DNA from: Ancylostoma caninum
Taxonomy: Eukaryota; Nematoda; Chromadorea; Rhabditida; Ancylostomatidae
Assembly: GCA_037903475.1 (NCBI GenBank)
Contig: JBAJFG010000002.1
Coordinates: 3,906,001 to 3,970,000 of the forward strand
DNA: 64,000 nucleotides
Direction: 5' to 3'
Made by a program: the position numbers and the translations under genes. Of the stretch, positions 24,900 to 39,400 are shown piece by piece. Below the pieces are notes generated by a model. It did no database searches. It saw only the letters and a program-made list of their open reading frames with translations, and was not told the origin of the DNA. The first letter of the stretch is position 1, and each line of letters begins with the position of its first letter.

Positions 24900-27800
24900 G
24901 ATACCCGGCTGTGGAAGTCGAGCGCACAGAGCTTGCATAGCTGCAAAGCTTCAAAAAGTGTTGATTCATTCGGTGCCTCAGTTGGTGATGTCCTGCACGT
25001 TTCCTTTTATGGGCTCTATTCTGCAGGATTCATTCTGTCGCTCAGCTTTTCCATCATTTTACGTGAAAACAAAAAAAAATCACCAGAACAATTCCGAAAT
25101 TCTGCCCGAGTACGCACTTTGTGGATAGTCTCCTGTACTATTCTGATGACGATTTAGTCTTTTCCGTTGTGCTTGTGCACTGTTTTTGCTCTCTTTCTTC
25201 TGCAGGGTACAGAAGTGAATTTTCATCGCTTCTGAGGACCTAACTCTCCCTTCTTCAATGGATCTTCCATTCCAACATTGTTTACTCGTCTTTGTGTGTT
25301 TACCAGCTCAGGTCTTGAGTTCATTCCCTCCTTCCTCTACTTTTTTCGTTTTTTTTTCATTCCATTTTTCGTCTATTCTTTTTTTCTAGCTCCGCAGCTC
25401 TCGCGTGTTACAGCGTGTGACATGTACTTCACGCACCGCTCAAAAATAATTCGAAAAACCAACGCTGTGTTCAAGCCGCTCTATCTAAATACTTCTTGGA
25501 CTGGCCCAGTATCTTCACTTGGGACCACGGATACAGAATTTTTCTTTTTTCTTCTTCTATTTTTCATTCTTTTTTTTTGTTTGCGGACGTTTCTTCACTT
25601 CATATTCTAACGATTCACGAATTCGGATTTCTATTTACGGTAATATCCATTGTATTTATTTGCTCTATGTACATAATTGAAGATACATACTAGCCCAAAG
25701 CTCACCATTGAATTTATCCGGAAAAGCTCTACATTTTTAACCACACAGGCACAAAACGTATATTTATCAGTGATTTGATTGTTCTTTTTTTCTCTATTAT
25801 GTAATCATTTTTATTATCTTGCAATAATTTTCACATTAACGGCACAATGCATACTCTGGTACGGAAGCATTTTTCTCTACAGCACAACCACACCTGTTTG
25901 ATTTGTGAGGTGTGTGCTGTCCAGTTTTCTTCTTTTCTCAAGAAGTGACCGTTCCGGTTTGCACATTCAAGTTCTTATTTACATTCCTGCATTATAGCTG
26001 TTTTTCTCCTATCCTTTCACTGTCCGCCTCGTTCACACTGGCTATGGCTTTCTTAACTTTTCTCCATGACGTTCTTTCCCTACGAAATGGTGTCAGTCGG
26101 GCGGAATTCGTCTCTGTTCTTGAAGCCACTTTCTAGTGATGCCTTCTGTGCAAACGAACTTATACCCAATTGCTAAATGACTCTGTGTGATAAGGAACGT
26201 GTGATTCCCTTCTATTTTCCTACCTTTAAGTTCTGCAGACTCACTTGAACCTGAGTAATTAGTCTCACTGTCATAAAAAATGGGGTAGTGGGCCTATCTT
26301 GTTTTATTTTACGATTTTTGCCTTTCCTTGCGCGTCTTTGGCGTACTATTTGCAGGTTTTCCTCATCGAGGAATCCAGTAAACAACTAGCTAAAAAGTGA
26401 AAGATCCACCTTGTTATACGGTTCTTTTTTTTGTTTGGTCAGCGTATACGCAGCGTGATATATAGCGTTTGAGACCGTGCGTGAATGTGAGTTAGAATCG
26501 CGCTCATGAATGCGTTGCTAAGCTGGTTTTTGCATATTCGGTTTTTATTCCATCCAGCGACTAAGTTGCTATATGTGCGGTGCTAGGCACTACGTCGGGC
26601 GATTCTTCAAAAAAGTTTTGTCTTCTGGCTTCCAAGGCATCCATTTTTAGATGACAGGTGCTGGGCGGCTGGATGCTCTGGCTCTCGCGTTCAGGTGCTT
26701 CCCGAGAAGTTGCTGCCTTCGGGATAATCTCTATTCCATATAAGTATTCTTCGCTACGACTATTTGTGAACAATCTTCAGCGAATGTCTTTTTACGCAAT
26801 TTTGCACTCGGTGACGGATGCAGGTAGTATGTATTAGCCCCAGTATGAAATTGCTCCTCTAAAATCCATGGGTTGTTCCGGGATCTTTGCAGATTCGTTA
26901 TCCTTTTTTCAGAAACTCCTCTCAATGAAAAGTCTATCGTTGATTGCTCGGGCACAAACAGCTGTGGTAATTTTATGGACCTTCGGGGTTGAACACCTGC
27001 ATTTGTGATAGCAGCCAATTACCAAAGCTTTTCGTCAGGTTTACTCTGTTTTTTATCAATTTTTTTTTCCGTGAAGTAGTGAAGTTCCCTTTCATCCATG
27101 ATTGTCCGCTAGTGGTCACCTGTCACCTGTAACCCACAGATGCAGTAAATTATATCTAGACCACAGGCGCAGCCTGCCTGCCGTAAATGGAGCTTTCTTT
27201 ACTTGTATAAAAAATTTGCCTGTGTGTTTTACCTATTTGTGCAAATTTGATGGTGGCTAATCTGTAGTGTTCAAGGTGTGACCAGGGCTATTCGGAACAG
27301 TCGTAAAAAAGGAATAGCCATTTTACGATTCGTTCAATGGTCAATCTCGTGTTCTCGTTTCAGTGGCCTTAATTAACATTGCCAACTGTGTAAAAACGGC
27401 GGGTAGATGGTGTTCTAATGAATTTCTTCAATATGATACCAATGGGGGGGGGGGGTGAAGTGTCGCTTATCTTTCCATCGGATTATTCCAAATTGTTTCG
27501 TACTGCAACATTTCTTACAATATAGCCTGCAGTAGGAGCGCAGTCGCATGCTTTTGATTCGTAACCCTCCTTACCGTACAGTGGAGCGGTAATTTTTCCA
27601 GATTTATTCCATGAGATATGTCAAGAATTTGTGTTAGCTTCATCCTTCTACATTCTCCCCCTAATATTTTTTGAAAATTTCCAAATGTTTTGAATTTTTG
27701 AGCAGTGAATCATGTTTCCATCGAGTTTTATTCTGAAGGTGCCATCTAGCCTCCTCCTCCTTTAGTGGATATGGCGTTAGGGATCTCAAGAGCTAACATC

Positions 27801-30326
27801 GTCTGAGAAGTGCGCCCTTTTCTCATTGATTGCCCACAAATTGAAAGTGCCTGTGACCACTCCCATTATTCTCGATTAGTGCCTCTGGATTCCTCATTTT
27901 ATCCACCATGCGCTCGTGATTGACTGTTTTTCCAGGCATACTTTTACACTAGAATCAGCATCTGTAAAGGGTATTTTTGAGCAAATGCTTCGTGTTTTTA
28001 TCACGAATACGTTTGTATGGCTGTCTGGCACACGACCATTGGAGGGGATGTCGTCAGAGTTGTGGTAAGACTGACCACTCACATTATTTTTTCGTGAAAA
28101 AAGATACTACACATACAACCGTAGGGTCGAGTAACAGAGCTGGAGTTCATGGAACATTAACCATGGCTGGCATATCTTTGCACATCCCATTCATACATAG
28201 ACTACGTAATGTTAGAAGAAGCGTGGCGCAAAAGTTTGTTCGCTAACCTGCGAGTTCGCTTACCTACGGCCTCTCTCTCAGCAGCGCGAAGAATTAACTG
28301 ATTGACGGAGTTCCGAAAATTTTCAGAGCACACATTCCTGGTTCTATGTAGACTTCCCAGTAATGCAACATGGTTAGGGAGGGGTTGGGGGGGGGGGGGG
28401 AGGGTTCGTTCTCTGAAATCTTGCAAACTTCGTTGTTGCCGCCGATGCCTGGGACGAGTTACCCTATCTATGTAAATATGAAAAATGTATTGCTGGGGGA
28501 TTCAGGAAGCTGACCGGAAACAATTATCACAGAAATCATGGAGTTTCTTGCTGGAGACATCCATGGTGGGATCTACAAACGTTCCGCGAAGACGTCAAAC
28601 GTACCGGTGAATCTAGAACGGTTGATTATTTCAAGCAAAAATCGATGAATTTTATCCTTATCTTCCGCCACATTACAGGCATGAAATTGAGTCCAGTTAA
28701 AATCAGCTATTGTTTCACGGAACATTTTGTTCCGTGATAGCACGATTTTGGGATAGCCTCAATTTTCTAAGGAACGCTCATGAACCTTGTCACAATAGAG
28801 CTTATCGGTCACTCTGCGCACATTTTGAGCTAGCAGCCCTAGAACTGGCTTCGGTACGTTTCCGGTCCTCTGCGCATGTGGGCGTGCGTGCAATTAAATT
28901 GAATTCGGTGCATAGGTATTGTTGACCAGGTGGGTTGAAGTGCTATTGTTGACTTATGGAGGTAGCAGCGAGCATGGGCACGCTCGTCGGTCACATGTCA
29001 ATAATATGGTCGTCCTGAAAAACAGCAGTGGGTCACGCTGGTTGTATTCTCCTGCTTTTTTAATTTGTTGCTGACGTTTTCAGGCTTGAAATTCTTTGAA
29101 GTTCCGGAAAAATCTTGGTGGACAATTTCTTTTTGCGTTAGAGGATTGTCTTGCTATGATTTTACGTTCGATTAGCTAGTAGAATGCTACGAATACGCAG
29201 TTGTGGTTTCACTCATCTTGAAGCTCTCGAGTACATGTCTCCATTTCCTTCTTGTTCCTCTCATTTGCTTGGGAAGATTATCGTTGAGATCGTATAGAGT
29301 TTCACGTGTGAGATTGTGGGATTCATAACGTTACATTTCCCAATCGTTTGCGTGGTTTTTCAGCGCAGCTACTAGAACTGTGAATATATTAATATTTTAA
29401 CGTGTGATTCATACTGCACTTCTGCACTTGCTCGCGGAACGTAATGCATCGTACAGTTTCACATTTCACTTGTGTCTGGCAGCTTCGTTCACCTCATCGA
29501 ACCTTCCCTTGTAGGGCTGGGAGCCCTACGAAGGAACGGGGCACGTCTGCAAGAGTTGCCGTGCATGCACTTGTAGTTACGACTGAGTGACACATCAGAT
29601 ATTAGAGTATTGACTACCGAATAGATGAAAAATCAAATTTTTAAGAATAGGGAGCAATTTAGGTCCTGAGGAGAGATGAATAGGGTTTGGGGTTAGGGGG
29701 GGAGGGCTCCTCCCTTTTCGAGTACGTTCATAGGTCATGAATTGACTTGATGAAATCGACCGTTTTTTATTCGATCCGTAATATACGTTCAACCCTTGTG
29801 TGCGCAAGCATTTTTGAGGTCTTCCGAGTTTGGTGAACCAACAAAAATCACACTTCCCATAGTCGATCGATAATTGATTTTTCTTGGAAATTTCTGGATT
29901 TCCGCATTTGGAAGAGGCATTTTCGATACTGGTTTAACTGAGGCACTCTTTTTTCAAATGTAGCCCTACATTCTTATTTGGATCTTCAAAATGTCCTGAA
30001 AAAATAATCTTTTTGGTTCCGTGACGCCACCCTCGTCTTATCTTTATATGTGGATTTTGCTTCTAAGGAAAAGATTGAGGTTAGCTTTTGAAGCAATATA
30101 TGTCTTAGCCTACTCCTAATAAAAGAATATATTCTTGTCTTCTCAGTAGTGATGATTGTGGGTGACAAATGTCCACATGCGCTCTTTCCTGCAGTGTACA
30201 CTCGTCTCTCTACTTTTGGACTCATTCACTGCCAAATCAACGTTATTTCCTGGATTAGACATTCACGCGTGATTGCACAGGTTTTTTTTCCTTTTGAGAA
30301 AATAACCTTAAACGGTGATGTTGCAG
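24900..30326. other. Non-coding stretch upstream of first firm RASSF exon
   Basis: AT-rich with T-rich runs and only short chance frames on both strands. Homopolymers occur at 27444-27455 (G12) and 28387-28400 (G14). A short hairpin with GTAGGGCT arms lies at 29510-29529. No splice-bounded exon was recognised. Confidence 0.5.
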
Positions 30327-30453
30327 ATGCCTTCGACGACGAGCTGATGAACCACACAGGAGCAATGCGGTCGCCAACTGTCGTCCTGGCGGACAACAAT
30401 CCGGCCTACTCCTATGGCTTCGAAGCGCCGAAGACGTCGAGCTCCAATGGAGG
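30327..30453 (+). CDS. rsf-1: rsf-1 exon (N-terminal, first firm exon)
   Basis: Acceptor GTTGCAG at 30326, donor GTGAGT at 30454. It enters at codon position 2 and leaves with two bases (GG). It encodes a polar segment, AFDDELMNHTG through KTSSSNGG. The frame stays open upstream to an ATG at 30149, so it could instead be an extended first exon, but that sequence is intron-like. No known domain. The assignment rests on composition and on phase agreement with 41072. Confidence 0.7.
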
Positions 30454-33400
30454 GTGAGTGCTCCCATACCTCTTGGCTGAAGGGCAGTTTATTTTTTTTT
30501 AGCCTTCTTTGATCCCCTTTTTGACGAGATCCGTCGTTTCTTATGGCTACCCCACACCCAGTAACTTCACAGACTCGTTTCCTGACGCGATTATGTTTCT
30601 TCGGCGATTAGCAGCTGTAAGCTCGTCCACTGACGTCATGACACGCTTGCTTTCTTGTAACGAGGTAGGAATCGCCTCTTCACTCGTCCTGGCCGTGTTT
30701 CTCGACTCAATTTAGCTTGCAGCATTCGTTTTTTTCTCACCGTAAATTGAGTGCTCGAAATGCTTAGAAATGCTTGAATTCTTGCATTTTGAGAACTCAT
30801 TCCTTCCGCAAGTCTTCCAGAAGCATGTTTCTATCAGATAACCAGCTTTTCGCAGTTGTAGAATTTCGAGCAGTAGAATTTTTTTGTCTTTCTTATGGCG
30901 ATAACCGTCTCATTCCTGGAACCGTACAAGAGTTCGCAATTCTGCGCCATTTTCCTTGCTTTTTTACTTGTTTTCTCTTCTTTGGCTTCTATGTATCATG
31001 CATCTGCATACCTACTTGCACCTTTACCCTTTATCTCATTTATGATTGATCCTCACGTTTTCGTAGGTAGTGCAATTGTGACCTGCACTTTGTCCACAGC
31101 CTGAACATTATTCTAAAAACATACCATATGAAATACGTATGTAAAATATTTGTCTGATCAAAATTTATCAAAAATATTAACCGATCTCATATCAGCCGTT
31201 CATGGTACCGAAGAGAAATTTCCTAGAATTTTTTTTGAATATGTTACCTATCATTTTCTTGCTCAAAATGGCTGCTTTAGCATCTACATACCTTAAGTGA
31301 GGTTTGGCGCTTTCTTGGGACTAAGGAGCATCTAGGACTTTTCATCTGACTGGGTACCTTTGCGCCGAAGCCTGACAAGCAGTTTTCCGCTCAAGCTTTA
31401 CCAAAAAGCTTTTTTGTTGCATTTTTGGAAAATCTTTTTTGGAATATACAGTAATCCCGCTTCTGTAGGGACACGGGATAGACAGTATGTGGATACGTGT
31501 CCCACAGAATCTTCTGTGACTCTGCGTTTAAGAGACTTAAGATCAGTTCCCAAAGCCATTTTCTGATCAAAATCTGCATTTTCTTGCTCATGCTAGTCGT
31601 AGAGCTACGAATGTACCACTACGGCAAAAAAAAAAGAATGGATGACTTCCACGATCCTCGACTCAAATACCCTCTCCCCCTATAGAGAAATTTGTTTTGA
31701 GGATTATTGGATGTATTTATTCATGAGGGCACAAGTGGTCGAATGGTGTGGAGGATGTTGGTTATCGTACAGTTTTTGAGCGCTGAAAACCTGACGTACT
31801 GGTAGGAAAAACAAGCCCTAAGTATTGTTGTTGCGATAACAACTTCCATTTGCTCATAGGATTTTATTTCGCACTGCGCCATAATTTGAGTCTAAACTAT
31901 TTTTCCGAAGGAGTTTTGGTTCTATGTGCTCTAGATGATGTTCTGGAGAAATCCACGCAACGAAGCAAGAATTGCGTCTAGTCTTAATTTCTACAGCTTT
32001 GTTGGATTTTCTTCAACTGAGCTATTTTCAACATTCACCTTATTGTTTTTCCTTTTTTCCTGCTCCTGCTTGAGTATTTGGCTTCCATTTCCCGTCTTTC
32101 CCTATATTTCCCTAGATTCGCTCCATTCTAGAATCGCATTGGCACACATGCCGCAATTAAGTTGAATGAAGTCAAGTTTCCACTGATTTTGCCTAAGGCA
32201 ACGCCTGAAATTTGATGGCGAATATGTGGAAATTTCTGGAATTTTGTGTCTTCTTGTCCTGAGATTTTTCAACTTCGATCCTCACATATCTGCTATTTTA
32301 GTGCTGTGTAACATTGTGGATACCTTGCTTTGCGCATCCCTTCCTCACTCTACCCTCTCGATTTTGCTGCCTTCCACGGAACCATGCTTATCTTGCGAAA
32401 ACAATCCGCTGCTGGTGGTGTGAATAACACTTCGCTCATTAGCGGTTGTTTTTCGTGGTAGAAGTTTTGACGGAAGGCGTATGGACAAGCTGTCAGTGCT
32501 TAACAACACGTGTCGTGTTTCCTCGATATTATTTTTAATGAGATGTTAGGAGAATATTCCGAGAATGTCCGGGCGTGCTGATCACTTCCTGCCGATATCT
32601 AATAGTAGCGAACGGAAACGGGTTATTGCATCTAGATTTTTTTGCGAAATGAAGTCCTAGTTGAACTGGATTTGCGTGTTCTGATAATTGATAATCGTTA
32701 ATTGAAAGTACTAGAGAACTATGGTCTTTATGGATGCATCTAGGGGAGTCTGATGTCCACGTTTCGAATTCTCGTGAAATCTGTTGTTAAGGTAACATAC
32801 CCACTATATGTACTTGGCACCTAATAGAAATCGAATAATTTTCCTACCTCAAGGCAGCATTCACGGAAATTTTCACCTCGCACTATTCCACTTGTTCTGC
32901 CCCAAAATCCCAAAATCAAAAATTCCTCTAAAACTTCGTCTATGGGGATCACTTGACATGCTGATCACGAATATCACACTCATTTTGTGCCGTAACCCCA
33001 TAAACTTCCTAGACGAAGTTTCAGAGGAATTTTTGATTTTGAAATTTTGGGGGCAAAACTGGTGGAATTGTGGCGAACATTCGTGCGCCCTGTGGACGCA
33101 CATGAAATATTACTTTTCCGCGTGTTTCACGCTACTTCATCATTGTCGATGACTTCGCCGTTCCTAAAAACCCCGATATACCGCGAAATCTCCAACGCGG
33201 AAATTGCCATGAGTGCTGCCTTCAATTAACGGCTTAGGAAACAATTTAAACATCCAGATATTCGAGAACGAAAAAGCCCTGAAGCTCTTCCTTTTAGTTG
33301 TACAGCACTGTATTGGTCTACTTTGTTGGAACATTCGCACTTTCCATTCATTTGAAATCGAATATTTTCGCTTTTGAACATCGAACGTTTTAAATAGATG

Positions 33401-36400
33401 GGGAACACATGTTCCAACATTCATGACCAATGTAGTGCCCTTTGATAGAGACGAAGATCTCTAGAGCTTTCTCATTCTGGAATATCTGGATGTTTCAGTT
33501 GTTTCCTAAATCGTTAATTCATGTAACAAAATTATTCGGTTTTTATCCGGTCCTGATTATGATACCCACAATCTTTTTAGTAGAAAATTTCTCCTCTCGC
33601 CTTTTCAAAGATTTGTTTTGCTCTGAAACCTCTGAGATAATATTTAAGCAAATAGTACTAACCCAAAATGTTGCTCGGGGATCAATAACGTTTTCTGTTC
33701 GTTCTTCTGCGTCCGAAACTTTCCCCGCTATGTTGCCAGGAAGCCTCTTGGATGCTTTGCTCTTGTTCTTGTCCCTCCGTTCTCTCTCTGTCTAATGTTT
33801 TACACCAGCGCTTGCAAATCCGCTTCTGCTGCTTGTGTGCAATGCCATCCTCCTCGTTTCGCCGCTCTGGAACCATTTTATTCCCCGCTGGGAACATACT
33901 GAGATTTGTACTACGTTTTATTCCTGGAGTATCCCACACTTCGGGAACTTTTGGCAATTCCTAATGCACCCCTTCGGTCCTAGAGATAACTAATGAAGTG
34001 AACACCCTTCTACGTCTCATTTTTGCCAGCCAACGTCCTGTTTGGTCGTTTACGCGCTAGACGTGCTTTCCGTCCGACACATCATCGAATTAACGCATCT
34101 CTTCGCTCCGTCACCTGCCCTGCACGTCACAGTTTCCCCATCGCTGTCTTCCAGCGCGGGATCGGTCGATTCGCCGTCTTGTCCATCATATGTCCGATCC
34201 GTTTGCGCCTATTGATCGTCTCCGATTTCGAGCATTCACTTTGGCAGCGATTGTTCCGCTTCCACGCTTATGAGTGTCAGCGATTAGTGGACGGGTTGAT
34301 GCGATATTTGTCCAGCGCTTCCCTTTTCAGCAGCGAGTACATGGCCGAAATAATTGCTTGATATTCCAGTTTTTGCGGCCACATACATACAAATTTGCAT
34401 GTGCGTCATACTTTGTGCCCAGAATTAGAAGCGCTGAATTAGGGGCTTTCTCAGGAATTCTGAGCTGTGGAATTTGTAATTCCATCCAATTTCGTTGAAG
34501 TCACAGATGGTTTGTCGCTTCACTGTTAAAAGTAAAAATTACCGAAGTATTCGAGATGCAATATGTAAATAGAACCTTTCAAGAAAACTAAATCTGAAAA
34601 AAAAAAGAATGCAACATACCTTTCACGTCGTTACTTTGAGGCGATTCCTGTTTTGGTAGCTTTGATCAGAGAAAATATTCGTTGAAAAATTCCGCAGAAA
34701 TTTGACATCCATCGATATATCTCTGAGAAAAAAAAACTGTAGAAGTGGGTAGCAGAATGAAACATTTTCCCCGCTTCTTATCTGCCATTGGGCTATGTTC
34801 TGCGATGGTTTCTCAAAATATCAGAAGTACATACATATACATCTTTTCACTTTCATCTTTCGATGAAATATTGCGAAGCGTTTCCATAATACGTAGCGAT
34901 GAAGTAAAATAGATATTTGTTATACAGGAGTAGTGAGTTTTTCAAATATAGAAATAATAAAATTTTTATGTGCCCCTCTTTAGCGAAAATCGCCGTAGAA
35001 TATTGCTCATTGACAGATTTAATCTAACAAAATAGAGTATCTTTCGACTTTCCCGTGGAAAATTTCTGGATTTCCGCGCGGGAAGTATTGTCATTCTTAG
35101 GATCGAAAACAATGAATTGTAATGCAAATGTGTGAAACATCGTCACTTATAGGGTCGCAACCAGCTCGCACGTGCCGCCTCATCTGTGTTTTGACGCTCT
35201 GATAGTCTGCGCACAGCCACTTTGTCGTTTCTCTCATCAATGACTGGCTTTTATTTCGAATAATTTGGTGAAATCACTAAAATTATATCCCCTCAGTAGG
35301 TGGTTGAGCCCAATTGGTGCCTTCGTCATATCGATCACAACACGCGTTTTGCAAGCATTTTTAGTTCTTTCTCCCACTATCTGGGGGTAACCTTGGATTT
35401 GTGGGAAGAAAAATTGTGGAAAAATGCATAAACGGCGTCATCCCGCATATCAATCCTTTGTGTAAATCGCATTGAATTATGCACGTATTTCTTACCATAG
35501 TTACTTTTATGTAACAGAACTGTAAGGGAGTTGAGTCTTTACCAAGTTTATTCCTTACAAAACCTTTTTGAATCGGCCACAGAAGATTCACATCTGTGAG
35601 ACTGTGACTTCCCATTGCATTCTTGGTGTTTTTTAGCGACCAAGTGTTGCCACGTGTGGGATGGGAAAACTAGCGAGGATCGTATGTCTTTTGGATGATA
35701 GTTGTCCATTCTCTCGGTCCGTTCCCTCTTCCTTGTCTTCTTGCTGCCCCGTCTCTCGTTCTTCAACAGCGTCGAGCTCTTCAGCTAATCCTCTCGATTG
35801 TACTTCACAGTGAAGCCCTCCTTCTTGACTGAAGTAGGTAGGGGTAATTCAACACGCAGAACACGAGGGCGTTATGGAAGAATTTGTTTACCTTTGCTGA
35901 TGTCTAGATGGCATTGGTTTTCTTGGCGGAGCACTTTTCTGGACAAAGAGAATTTTACTCAGTATGGTTGATTATGTCATTGTTGAAGCGGCTTTTCTTA
36001 TTTATTCATTTTTTTTTGTTTATTTGATCGAGTACATTCACATTCAAGATGCACGTAACGAACGAACCTACTAAAACTTCGCTAGTACCATGTGACGGAT
36101 TTACGGACAGACTTGGAAAACGTAGAATATTTATCCATTTCTCCATCACACTTCCTATATTTTGTTCTTTCTTGTGTTCGTTTTATGAGGTTAACGCTGG
36201 ACATGTACAGAACTTTCACACATGCTTTTTTGACCTATGTTCCTGAAAAGTGCCTTCCAAACGGAAAAAAATTCAATGGATGTTTGTCTCTGCGGAAGAA
36301 TTCGTTCCGGAACTCCAAAAGTACATAGTCGAGATGCTTTCTGCTCAAGTCCCAGTGCACACATTGAGTCAGCGTCGTCAAATTCAAAGAAATTCCTGTT

Positions 36401-39400
36401 TACGCATCTCAGATAAGGCGGAAAACGCGTCGCACAACTGGGATGGTATGAGAATAGGGTGGGCTGTGAAATTCTTGCGGTTGACTGAGTTTCCCTAGAA
36501 GAAAAAAGGAGTAGTTTGAACATGTCCTTGAGTCATTCTGGAATTTGGCACTAGTTCTTAATGGGAATACTCATTTTTGCCAATAAAAAATTAGTTGGAG
36601 GTCTCTGAGCGGCAATTCTGTTCACCGTTTTTTTTTGTTGCAAAATTGGTAAGTACTGTGTCATGCTACCGCTCTAGTCCACATGGAGTATGCCATCATA
36701 TGTCGCTGTCGCCAGCTGCATCGATATTCTCGTTGACATCGCTGCTGTGCGATCAGCTGGTATTCAATACATATCGAGACCCTTGCCACTTCTGGAGACT
36801 TTGGTTTTTATTTCTGCTGCTATACTTCTCGACTAGTACAGCGGTTTCCGTGGCTGCGACCTTATCGCCGCTGTCGTCGATAACCAATCGATACATATTA
36901 AAACCAGTGTCACAGCTACCACAGCGAACGAAACCATTAACTTCCTTGGAATATAGCACCAGTGTTGAAATTCTGCATCAACTTTTCTCCACTTGGTCTC
37001 CTCTCATTTCCTAAGATTCACGTCGGTACATCCTAAAAGACTGAACTATGGAGTCAATATCTACTTTCTGAAATAAATACACTTGCGAAAAATAAAATAT
37101 CTGCTAGTGATTTATTGGTAACTCGATCTAAAATAATAGAAGTAAGAAAAACGGATTAAGAAGAATTAATGGGCATTATGCCGTTCTCGTTTCTTCCAGG
37201 AATGCAAGCAAAAATAAGTAGAAAAATTGTGCAAGATCTCTCTCCAGAATAGGTGTCGAAGGCCACTTTTGGCTCTTCCCACACATCCAGACACGATGCC
37301 TCTTGTTTCTGCAAAACTTATCGTAGCATCTAGGCATCTAGACGCCCGTCACTGAAAAGGACAAGTTGTTGATCACAGTTTCGTTCGCAAAACATCTCGA
37401 AAACGCCGGGAATTCGTTTTTATTGACGGATGCGGCCAGAACTCGTTGGCGACGTGGTTTGGCGAAGAGTCAAGTGGGCACGTTTGAAGGCCGTTCTCTG
37501 AAGTGCCTGGATCAGAGTCCACACGGAGGACGTGGTCTCTAAGCTACGTCGCAAAAAAAATTTTTTTAAAGAATAATTTGTGCCTGAATAGAAAAATTCC
37601 TTTTTATCCTCCCTTTTTTTATTGTTTGCCTCTACATGAAAGGAAAATTGTTCGATCAATAATTAACGAATATTTGGCAGGCTCAATAAGAGCAGTTCAT
37701 ACTAGATGCGCGCGTTCGACACGCGTGCGTCCATATGACGAAGACTAGTCCCAATTGCAGCTCTCACTCAGTTCAGACGTGGGTGAGACATACGCGTACG
37801 CGTTTGCATTCTCGCGGTATTTTCAACCAGAATAGACATGCCACATTAAAAGATCCTCTTGAAAAAATCCTTCACATATGGTTGCGTGCATCTGACGCGC
37901 GAATGATGCAACACAGGTTGTATAGACTGCCTCGTACTTTCCAGACACTCTTGATCTGATCGTCATTGATCATCAAGCCCAGTTTTACTTCATTGATTGG
38001 ATTACCGAACTCCTTTGCTTGCTGCTTCCTCGTATCTACAAGTTAGCTACATTTGGACGGAATTCATCTATTCTAAGGCAGTCAGTCGTCTTTGTTTATG
38101 CTTGGCGTGTTGTTAATTTCCGACAGTCAAAGTGAATAAAGCAACTGCACCTCTCAGGAGCATTCCTTTTCCCTAGAAACATTCCGAACAATCGATAGGC
38201 TCTGAAAGCAACAATCATCATTCGGCTTTGTGAAACACAACACCCGCGTCATCACTGATGGGCTTTATCCCCTCTGATGAAAGGAACGGCGATGTTAGAG
38301 TCACCAGCTGCCAGTTGTTCACCTGACGGCTCCCTGATTTGAGGGGGAAGCCAGGAGTCGCCGACGGAACTGCACTTGCTGCTGAACTCTGGGCGCTGCG
38401 CATCTGCAGTTCTGAGGGGAAACCGATGTGAGATCAGCTCTCAAACTCAAGCACGCAATCGCATTGTTAGCACGTGTCTCCCTTCTTGAGCATCGAAGAG
38501 GTCTTGCAAACAAAAAATGCTCTTGTTCAGTATTACGTTTGTGCAGTAACTAATTAGTCTGTTGGTTGAGAGAAGCAATGGAACGACCTATCTTTCAAAG
38601 GAAAAGGATTGTATGGAAAAAATAACTCGTACAGAGGTCTCTGAAGCTTCAGGTTGAAGCAACCTTGAGATTCTGTGGGTTCCTCTCCTTTACTTTTCCT
38701 CTTTTTTACTCCTCCTTTACTTTTCATGCTATTAATATTTATATTTGCTTATTAGTGGTCTACTTACTCATCTTACTTTGATGAAACCATACAGTTTCTT
38801 ACTACCAACGCCTTTACCTTCGTACCAATCAGTAGCTCTTTTTGTTCAGTTTTTTTCTTCTCACATAGTTTCTATGTGGGATTAGGAGGGAGGAAAACAT
38901 AAGAGCTCCTCTCTAAGCAAGTGACATATGCTACAGTATAAGTGCGGTTGTTCTCTTAATTAATTTGTTCTCTTGAGTATATATTACTATCAACGTCTGT
39001 TTTAGCTATACCTGAACGTAAGGCCTACCTACTCTTCGAATCGGACGAGTTTCCTGGGAAAAAAATGAGCATACTCATCCAAGCAACTCGTCTCCGCTGA
39101 CAAGAAATTGCTGGAAGAGGAAGTTGAACCACTTTTTGCTTGGGAAACTCGTCCACTCTCGATGAGCTGTAGGCTAGAACTTTCCCGGGAACGTTCATGA
39201 TTACTTTCACAGAGCTATGGTATAAGCAGGTTGAATCCCAAAATTGATGTAGAAATCTTGGCAAAAAAAACCTCCAAACATCAATCAGCTAACTTTTGCA
39301 GGTTTCGTGGATCTTTACTAAAACCCGAAAATTAATTGGTAAGGAATAACGCCTTTTATTCTTTGAGAGCCCTAGGGGTGTTTATGTCTGCGCATGGGGT

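Noticed and set aside
36595..37014. 139-codon plus frame as a gene
   Set aside because: Hydrophobic low-complexity reading opposite a more protein-like minus frame, without splice sites or similarity.
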